From Laetiporus sulphureus 93-53 (taxonomy: Eukaryota; Basidiomycota; Agaricomycetes; Polyporales; Laetiporaceae), in assembly GCF_001632365.1 (NCBI RefSeq), contig NW_024468522.1, positions 626,558 to 690,557 on the forward strand: a DNA stretch of 64,000 nt, read 5' to 3'. Positions within the stretch are counted from its first letter, which is position 1, and each line of letters begins with the position of its first letter. Shown here one piece after another: positions 56,566 through 64,000 of this stretch. Both the position numbers and the translations under genes were made by a program. The notes under the pieces are model-generated. The model did not search any database. It saw only the letters and a list, made by a program, of their open reading frames with translations, and had not been told where the DNA came from.

Positions 56566-57877
56566 TCACTTGGCCTTCGAGAGCCCAAGCAGCTCTCAAA
56601 TGAGGTGGTTCACATGCCCATCCAAGACGTGTCCCACAATTGCGAATACCGGGCAAGTGCTCAGCAATCACTTGGGCCACAACGAGGAACTGGGATGGTG
56701 ATTTGGCTATACGCTGGGGAAAACTGAAGACCACGGCAAGCTCGGGACACGCGTGTCTTGCCGCTACTAATGAATCATCCAGAGCTTTCCAATCAATAGA
56801 TCCTGCAACTTTCAGGCCACCATTAACGCATTGCAGGCAGGTCTCTATTCTGAGTTCACGGAGCTTTCCTGGGCCTACTTGGGAGAGGTATTTAGAGATG
56901 AAACTTGAGACTAGAGTGATGGAAGCAGTGCTGATATGCACATGAGATAGTGCTGTGTTATGAGAAAAATCGAGCTGTTCTATACGGGCTAAATGGAACA
57001 TGAGTGTGTTTGCCCATAGAGTGACGAATGAAATCACTCACCTTCTGAGAAACAAACTTTGAGGATTTCCAGAGATGCTCCTGCTTGGCGAAGCATGTTG
57101 TTCAACTTCGTGGTGAACTTTTAACTCCTCTTGCAGAGTGTACACGCTATCGCAGAACACAAGCTGGCGCATGTCAAGCTTGAGACCAAAATGTTCTATC
57201 CAGCGCATCACGGAATAGTTATAGTCTCCTGACATCCCGTCGCAATCAATAACCAGCTCAGTGAGAGGATCCTTTTCCACGCCTTCCATCGCTTCGAACG
57301 GAAATTTTGCAGCATCATTGGGATCTTGGCTGATGTTCACATAGGAGACCAGAAGAGAGCCGAGATGCAGAAATGCAGAAAGCATGCAGAATAGCTCACT
57401 GGGCTGGATGAACAGCACGTACATGTCGAGAGTGTGAATATCCATGGAAAGGATGCATGTCTGCATCTGAACTGAAAGTTCTTTCCATCGAACAGCTTGG
57501 ATCTTGAGAGACTCTACCCATATCAACTGCGGTAGAATGCGGGGCAACCATTCCTTCGTCCATAAGGTGCTCCATATGCGCGATGGCGAAAGGGAGAGGT
57601 GGCGTATGTAGGCGGTGATCTTTGTGCATGCAGCATTCGAACCATCCAGTATGCCCAGAAACCATTTGCAGTTGTGAGCCGTTTTCAGCTCAACAGAGTG
57701 AAATAGATGCTTTCGGGCCATGGGAATGAGTGCCTGACATGTCAGGCTACATGCCATCAGGACATGAGGATCGTTCGCATGATAGTCGATAATCTGCTCG
57801 AATATCGACAACAGAAATATGTTCAGCTCCTCGAGCGGTGACTGTGCATGGCTAGATTGCATAGCTAGTTGCAACAA
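56566..57877 (-). pseudogene. F-box protein, copy B (one frameshift)
   Basis: The frame is open from 57877: an F-box-like start (LSIFEQIIDYHANDPHVLMAC then LTCQALIPMARKHLFHSVEL) and a leucine-rich body (MRQLVFCDSVYTLQEEL). At the TTTT run (plus strand 57119-57122) one extra base relative to copy A shifts the frame. Reading past it recovers TTKLNNMLRQAGASLEILKVCF and, after an intron (57037 to about 56990), EQLDFSHNTALSHVHIS to LPELLGLSKAK and a stop at 56566. So one homopolymer base separates a broken from an intact gene; a sequencing error is possible. F-box proteins recruit substrates to SCF ubiquitin ligases. Confidence 0.7.
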
Positions 57878-58710
57878 CCTGTTCAGCGAGGCTTTATCCT
57901 AGTCATTCCCGACAGTTCATCGCATGGAGTGGATATGAGATACACGCAGCGCAGGCAAGATACATCAGTTTTGCGAGAGTACTCTGGTTCGAATTACACA
58001 TTACCTTTGACTTGAGAGCAGTTTGCAATAACAGCCCGCACCGTAGTCATCGAAAAAGCTGCAAATGGGATGGTAGAGATCGTATTCCTGCAACGAGCTT
58101 GCAACTTCAACCTTACGTACGTGAGACAGTATATCGTAAGTTCCAACTCAAACAGAATGCGGTCATGTGGGATGAGTTCTAAGATGTTAGAAATTTGATA
58201 ATCCATCCTAGCTGGTCAATTTCATGAGAAAAACATCCAAGAAACAATGGCTAAGCAGATATACATTGGAATGAATGTGTCATCAGATTGAAATCGCCAA
58301 GCAATCCTGCAAGGATGAATCATAAATTCTGTGCGCTCTGTTCGATCACAAGGGCACAAACCTTGTCAGAATATAAGGTGACACGTACTTGCTTTGCTTC
58401 AAATTTGACGAAACAATGTGATTCAGAAGCTGACCTTTGCCATCTTCCAGCGAATCTTGATGCAATTCATATTTTCCTTCTGCGTGTCCGATGCATGATT
58501 GATAGATTTGCAGGCATCTACAAGAGATTTGAAGGACAAAATCCCATGATGGTTTCGGAAGTGTTAAACGGTCCAAATTCAAGCAACCTACCATGAGCCA
58601 GTTCCTTTAATTCATTTAAAGTGTACGTAGTGCAGACGAGTATACCGCAGCCAGTCGTATCGCCACATATCAAGAGAAATGAGGATGGAGAAACAGGAAC
58701 TTGAACGTTA
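57878..58710. other. Upstream part of unit B
   Basis: Homologous to 54611-55030 except for an extra stretch of about 430 bases (58175-58590) that unit A lacks. No gene supported. Confidence 0.5.
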
Positions 58711-58950
58711 CACGGCAGACATGGCGCAATTTATCAAGGTGGGAAATTGTGTGCGAATGTCGACTGATTTCTTACACATGTGACAAATATTTGCAACTAT
58801 GGCATTTCATGCTGGAAATGTAAATGTTCCACTTTGGCTGTGAATGTGAACTATTTGCGATTTAAATGCTACATTGGCAAACCTTTGCCGCAAATGTAAG
58901 ACATCAGCCGACATTCCCACACTATTTTCCACATTGATAAATCTGCCGTG
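58711..58950. mobile_element. Harbinger-like MITE, 240 bp
   Basis: Terminal inverted repeats CACGGCAGA / TCTGCCGTG extend imperfectly for over 60 bases inward (AATTTATCAAGGTGGGAAAT against the complement of ATTTTCCACATTGATAAAT). TTA flanks both ends (58708-58710 and 58951-58953), the 3-bp duplication typical of PIF/Harbinger elements. The paralogous site near 55050-55070 lacks it. No coding capacity. Confidence 0.85.
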
Positions 58951-59588
58951 TTAGAACGGGTGCTCGTTGCAGACGCGATCACGTGACTCGCCTCGTTGCG
59001 CGTCGCGTCCACTGTTGAAACCGGGGTCCAAAACAGCCTCAAAACGACAAATAATAATGCGTAGCAGGCGTGAGCATCATTTGTTGGACCCTGCGGACTT
59101 TTATCTTGCTTACGACCTTAGAGATGGGCACCGGACACGTCGCGTTCAGTACTATCAAACCTTCGCCTTGCGCTTCCAGAAATCGTGATAGTCGTTTTCT
59201 TGATTGAATTGTCTGTGGTAGCGCTAACTTCATACATATTCTGAGTGCTATCATCGGTACAGATCAATGGCTATATTTCGGAAGATGAGGATGGATAGTC
59301 ATACAATGAGGGGCCAACACAACTTGTCCGAGGCAAGAAAAACTTGTATCATGCGACATGTATGTAAATAGCAGGCTACAAGATCATATACTACGCAGAT
59401 GAATAAGGAAGACGAACATGGTCATAGATGTTGGCAGCATTTTGCACACAGCGAAAGCAAGAAAACATGGACAGCGAACGAGAAGATACGGAAGGAAAGC
59501 AGCACAGTAAGTCCAGCATTGATTCAGCTTCCAAAGCAAGAGAGAGCGTAGCAAAACCGAGACAAGCGTCCATAGCACCCTTCGTTAT
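58951..59588. other. End of unit B and 3' flank of Hsp20
   Basis: Homologous to unit A until about 59330, then unique. No gene seen. Confidence 0.5.
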
Positions 59589-60648
59589 TCACGCAATTGG
59601 CACGTCCTGTGGTGGTTCTGCATGCACAGCTCGGCCACATGGAATTCTCAAAGTCAGGATACCGTCTTCCATAATCGCATGAACATCCTGAATCTGCACG
59701 AAAATCACACTCAGCAAGGGACGAAACCACGTCGCGAGCAGCAGCACCACACTCACAGAAGTCTCAGGCGGGACGGCGATGCTCCTCACGAACTCACCAG
59801 ACTTGCGCTCGCGCACGGTGTGTCCACGGTCGGGCGGAAGCAACTGCCGCGAGGTTCCGGACACCGTAAGCAGCTTTGCACGGCTGTAAGGACAGGTCGC
59901 GAGGGTGATGTGCACGTCGGTCTTCTTCACGCCGGGCAGCTCGAGCATCGCGAGCAGGACATTCGACGTTGGATCATATTGCATGTCTGTGCAGACGTTG
60001 AAGCGCCGCGGGGCTAAGGGCGGTGAAGCAGGGAGGTTGCTCAGGCCTTGAAGGTCTAATCCGGGCGAGGCGGGTGTTGCGGCAGTCGGGCTTTACGAGC
60101 GAGGCAGACGATGAAAATCTGGTCAATGTATGTACTCAGAGCGCAGAACATACCTGTTGGACCCTGCCGTCCCGCTCATACTCGGTAGTCTCACTAATTT
60201 ATCTCTCCATAAATTCACAGCGGGACACGAAACGGCCAACCCGGCCGCAGGTAAGCTCACTGCTCTCCCGCTGCCATTAGCAGCACGAGCCCGAGGCCCA
60301 GCCTCGGTATCCAATGCAGGACGCATCCCCGCCGTCTCTGCAGGCGATAATCGCGGGTCCGCACGTCCCGCCGCCGATTCCGATTGTGGGCGGCGATACG
60401 GGTGGACTCCCTGAGCATGCTGCCCAGGCGCAGAACGCATGGGCAGCGTGCTCGACGCGGTCGAGGCTCCAGGACTGGAATGCGCAGAGCGGGTTGCGCT
60501 CGTGCGTCGCGAACTCGGCGGCTCTGACGCGCGGCCTTCGTTCTCCGCGAGCTGCATAAACTCTTCTTGCGTGATGGTGTCGAAGCGGTACCGGTTGGTT
60601 GGAATGCGCTCTGGGACGTGGATCATCTGCGGCGGCTGGTATGCGGAT

Positions 60649-60679
<31 letters not shown>

Positions 60680-60887
60680 CTTCCTGCGGTTGCGTTGGCT
60701 CCTGCAGTTGTTGATATAATGGCGGCGAGATCGGAGTCAGCGGGTGCGGCTGTGCGATCGGAGTCAGCGGATGTTGCTGTTGACACACGGTAGCGAGCCG
60801 CATAGGAGCATTGTCGAGTTCCCAGGAGTACATCTGGGGCGTAGCCGTCGGGCTCGAGTAGGTTGCGAAAAGATACGGGAATGCCAT
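59589..60887 (-). CDS. Hsp20/alpha-crystallin protein with Q-rich N-terminal extension
   Basis: Starts MAFPYLFATYSS. The extension has PLTPIAQPHPLTPIS, a run of ten Gln (about 60650-60680), YRFDTITQEEFMQLAE and a Ser/Pro/Arg-rich stretch. An intron GTATGT...TAAAG joins GTAGSN to SPTAATPASPG. The alpha-crystallin core follows: RFNVCTDMQYD, LAMLELPGVKKTDVHI, LTVSG, HTVRERKSGEFVRSIAVPPET, and after a last intron IQDVHAIMEDGILTLRIP. Small heat-shock proteins hold unfolding proteins as oligomers; the extension may drive assembly or phase behaviour. The IxI-type C-terminal motif is weak (DVPIA). Confidence 0.85.
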
Positions 60888-62770
60888 TGTTGTCTGTTCG
60901 TAGACGGGATGGCGGGCATTTAAGGCGGGCGCGGCGCGACACGAGGCGGATTGGCGCGTCGCTTGCGCACAAGCCTGACTCGCCTGCGCTGTTCGGACCC
61001 GCCGCAGATCACCCAAACAGGCAATCCCCGACGGTGCGACGCTCCCCGACGGATCCCAATATGGGAATCATATGATGCGCTCCACATGCAACGTGCCCGC
61101 CGCGCACAGCGGGCATCCGCCAACGAGCCGCGCCCCTTTCCGCATCAGGCCGTTTTCTCTCACACGTGATGATATATTTGGGCGCCGTGGGTTCTAGGCG
61201 GAGACCATCCCGACGCCCAGGGAACAGCCTGCCGATATCTGCAGCGCATCTCCGCCGAGAAGCGAAGTTGTGCTGCAAACACTGCACAGATGACATAAAA
61301 GAAGAGTACATGAGACTCATATCCATCAGCGCATTCTCAGCTCATGCATATACAAGGCCGATATCTGTATCACGGATCCGATCGATGTGGCGGTCCTCCT
61401 TGTATTTGCTGCTAGGAATGCAGCAGAATGATGGAGATAAGCAAGATTGATCATCGTACAGAGGGCCGGTTCAGCAAAGGAAGATAACGCACCAGAGAGT
61501 TCCAGCTGAGAAAAACAAGAGAGGATAGCAACAGGACCAATCTCGTGGAATGCATTGGGCAAGCAGCTTGAGCGGTCGAACGAGATTGAACAAGGGCTCG
61601 TGGTTTGAATCACAAGAGAGACATAGATCGCTTCAGTTGAAAAGAGCCTGTAAGCTGCATCAATGCAGCGGCTGGCCGCTGCTCTGCCAGTGTTCAACAT
61701 TAGATGGGCGTATTGGAGAGAGAAGTCATCGATGTCAAGTCCCCAGGTCGCGCGTTCATTCAGGCTGGCGGCGATTGCTGACGGCACAGGTATTGCGCAG
61801 CAAACGAGACCTTATGTAGGTAGTCCTGGCTGGGTAGCGAGCAGCACATTTAGAGAGGTACACGTCAATGGGGTGTCGACACGTACTTCTGTAAGACCGC
61901 CACGTAGTTGCATTGATTCCCTGACTGCCTCCTGCGCTATCGTGTCCATACTCAGTGCATCTTGCCCACACTGTTTCGAGGCGAGCTGTCATCGGGTCTG
62001 TTCGACTCACAGGTTTGCATTGGCGCACTACCGTTCCCCAGATGGTCTTCAAAGGTGTTGCACCTCCCTCAAGCACTAGCCAAGAAATATGCGGATGCCG
62101 TCACGGATATCAAGCTAATCTCGCTGCGCTCGACTTTTTGAGAGAGCTCCAGTCGCCGCGGGCCCCAAGGGTTCGGAATAGCGTACAACAAGAGCTTTGA
62201 GCTGTCAACTTCAAGCTGCATAGTAGCAATTGTACATCGCGAGCTGAGGCAGAGGCGTCTACGGGAGGAGCGGGCAAGGCAGAAGTTGTCGGTGGTCGAA
62301 AGAGCACGTCGCATCCGCAAGCGCTTCATACGCGCGTCCGACGCTAGATCCTTTGACCGCTCTGTCGCCCGGGTTGCAAGCCAAGCTCCGTGTCCGGGAA
62401 GCTTGGGCTATCCGGGTGCTTGCTCTCGCCTCGTGTATCAGATATTTGCAAACCGCACACAGCAACTTGGTGGACGCGCCTCGAAGGCAATGTCACGAAC
62501 CCCATCTCCCGCATCAAAAATCAAACCAGCAGCTGGGCTACTTGGGCTGACGGACCTCAGAACGTTCAACCGATAGGACACCCGATATTGATCTGTATAT
62601 GCATCCGAATGACCAATTTGGCGAACTCTACGGCGAGCCACGGAGCATCGGGGGCATATAAAAGGGCCTGCTCTCTCCCCATCGATTCTCTGCCGCATAC
62701 TTCCACCACCACCCGACTCGGACTTGTCTGAATCCCATAGCATCTCTGTACACTGCCGTGCTCGACGAAC
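60888..62770. other. Long intergenic stretch, 1.9 kb
   Basis: Contains the promoters of Hsp20 (minus) and the HTH protein (plus). Frames at 61326-61787 (minus) and elsewhere lack supporting features. Nothing repeated recognised. Confidence 0.45.
62657..62664 (+). promoter_or_regulatory. TATA box of the HTH protein gene
   Basis: TATAAAAG lies 107 bases before the ATG at 62771, followed by a pyrimidine-rich tract. Confidence 0.5.
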
Positions 62771-63164
62771 ATGGCTCCCAACCCGCAATGCACTGCGCTC
62801 GCCGCCGCCAAGGACAAGAAAGGTGTCGTCCAATAGGACTCGCGCTATTGCGGACGCACTAACCGTCGGCGTCGACGATCGATCAGGCATTTCGTACTCG
62901 GAGATCGCGTCCAAGCTGCACCTCTCCGAGCAGCGGATCATTGACAGTGCGTGTCGTGTCTCTTATTGTCGGGTACTTCAGCTCATTGACCACGCAGTCT
63001 GCACTGGTGCGGCCGTCCCCACGACCGGCGAGTTCGACTCTCTCGCCCAGGTGCTCGACATCAAGTCGACGGTGAGTATCACAGCATTGTGATCATCGGA
63101 CATATGTGCTGACCAGATCCTGGATGCCCAGCCGCCTCACGACTCTGCTCACGTTCGTGTATGA
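62771..63164 (+). CDS. Stand-alone cyanate-lyase-type HTH domain protein, 77 aa
   Basis: Four exons (62771-62822, 62887-62946, 62998-63071, 63117-63164) give 77 aa with all GT-AG junctions in frame. MAPNPQCTALAAAKDKKG is followed by a helix-turn-helix part ISYSEIASKLHLSEQRIID, then ICTGAAVPTTGEFDSLAQVL and a tail PPHDSAHVRV. This equals the N-terminal helical domain of cyanate hydratase; the C-terminal catalytic domain with its Arg/Glu/Ser triad is absent and a stop follows. Similar short proteins are, as far as I recall, common in basidiomycetes. It cannot be a cyanate lyase by itself; function unknown. Confidence 0.82.
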
Positions 63165-63952
63165 GGGTGGAGTGCGATGTGACCAGCTCTGCTTGTCTAA
63201 CACATATCAATTGTATAACTGTTTCAAGTGTCGGCCATCTTGCGCGAACATCAATGTAGTGTTATTTAAACATCCGAATGTATAATCCGTTCAGTTTGTG
63301 CGGTGCCTATCGTGGCGACGGAACGCAATGAATTTTGAGCTTGACCCTCTCAGCCCTTGGGTTCCAACGGCGACTGCTCCCGAATGACAGTAGCTACCGA
63401 CAAGACGACAATACCATTGCATCCAACGGAGACTATAGAAACTATAGGAAGTCATTTGGCATGATATGGTGCATTGATTCATACGCTCGCTTTGCTGTGA
63501 TTGACTCGTTACATGCCATGTTGACCATGTCGCAATGAGTAACGTCTCTGTACTCATTGCGACATGCGTACATTAAGTCTAGCCACCCTCTCAGGCCTTG
63601 CATGCACTTGTATAACCTCACATGTGACTCGATGACGGGATGCGGAGGATTGCGACGATCGAACGTTACGAATTTCTCACTTGTTCCTGCCCTGCTTGTA
63701 AATGTGCAGAGTATTGTCAGATCGTCAGTAGCTGCAATGTCTGGCGAGCAGCAGCACTTTAATGCCAGAAGCCGAAAGATACAGGTTAGTTTGTATTTGG
63801 TCACCAAAACAAGCGTTGCGCGAAATGTAGAGATCCATCCATCGTCCAGGTATACTTAAACATGGTGGAGATAAGTCCGGAAGATTGCACCCTTCTGCAC
63901 GCATTCAACATCAACCGCATGAACGCAAACTCGAGACGCACCACAAGCTAAG
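63165..63952. other. Intergenic between convergent genes
   Basis: A short inverted pair CATTGCGACATG/ CATGTCGCAATG occurs near 63524-63565; no gene is supported. Confidence 0.45.
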
Positions 63953-64000
63953 CTACTCCTCATCCTCTTCCTCCTCGTCCTCTTCCTCCTCCTCGTCCTC
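63953..64000 (-). CDS. Acidic C-terminus of a gene running off the right edge
   Basis: From the right edge the minus strand reads fifteen acidic codons (Glu and Asp only, EDEEEEEDEEEEDEE) then TAG. Low-complexity acidic tails of this kind end many nuclear or ribosomal proteins (for example histone chaperones); the family cannot be told. Confidence 0.6.
   Translation of the reverse strand, partial: EDEEEEEDEEEEDEE

Larger units (their letters stand above)
55480..59330. repeat. Segmental duplication, unit B
   Basis: Tandem copy of unit A, enlarged by three insertions relative to A: about 740 bp at 55628-56370, about 430 bp around 58175-58590, and the 240-bp MITE at 58711-58950. Confidence 0.8.

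Noticed and set aside
61326..61787. 153-codon minus-strand frame resembling the end of a 7-TM protein
   Set aside because: Only a vague hydrophobic pattern and no upstream exons.
1..64000. CRISPR arrays, bacterial operons, rRNA
   Set aside because: No spaced repeats or rRNA motifs; gene structure is eukaryotic throughout.

Overview
The window is nuclear DNA of a filamentous basidiomycete, most likely an Agaricomycete of the Polyporales type. Evidence: about 50 percent GC, genes split by many GT-AG introns of about 50-60 nt, short intergenic distances, and families typical of the group (7-TM orphan receptors, UstYa-like proteins, Q-rich Hsp20, F-box proteins, Sre1, HIR1). This is inferred from gene content; no rRNA or mitochondrial marker is present. 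All CDS coordinates are genomic spans including introns; I assembled exons by reading splice signals and frame continuity by eye.

0.5-17 kb is an accessory-looking region: two paralogous S33 (proline iminopeptidase-like) hydrolases at 0.5 and 9.6 kb, a DUF4336 metallo-beta-lactamase-like gene, a 7-TM membrane protein, a single-pass membrane orphan, two UstYa/DUF3328-like genes (8.2 and 11.9 kb) flanking the second hydrolase, a single-pass Cys-bearing membrane protein, a tiny secreted peptide, and a secreted S10 serine carboxypeptidase.

17.5-29 kb is a conserved block: HIR1 histone chaperone, a C2H2+RING zinc-finger protein, a nuclear protein with two PARP-type zinc fingers, an MDR reductase (probably mitochondrial), ribosomal protein eS26 and a Ser/Thr-rich secreted protein. 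29.5-44 kb holds three D-amino-acid oxidase paralogues (one alone at 29.5 kb, two in tandem at 40-44 kb) around a Ysc84/SH3 actin-patch protein and the SREBP orthologue Sre1. 45-50 kb holds a SUZ12-like VEFS-box Polycomb protein and the sphingolipid delta-4 desaturase.

50-59.4 kb is a repeat island. A 100-N scaffold gap is flanked by an exact 1,398-bp repeat, so part of the window is very probably an assembly duplicate. The gap falls inside the left arm of a 631-bp hairpin transposon. After it comes a tandem segmental duplication carrying two broken F-box genes, the second copy also interrupted by a 240-bp Harbinger-like MITE with a TTA target-site duplication. 59.5-64 kb carries an Hsp20 with a Q-rich N-terminal extension, a 77-aa protein equal to the N-terminal HTH domain of cyanate lyase, and the acidic C-terminal tail of a gene running off the right edge.

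I did not find a convincing entirely new system. The best leads are the UstYa/hydrolase/small-peptide neighbourhood, the stand-alone cyanate-lyase HTH protein, the hairpin MITE family with its gap-associated duplication, and several 3-11 nt micro-exons or isolated start-codon exons.
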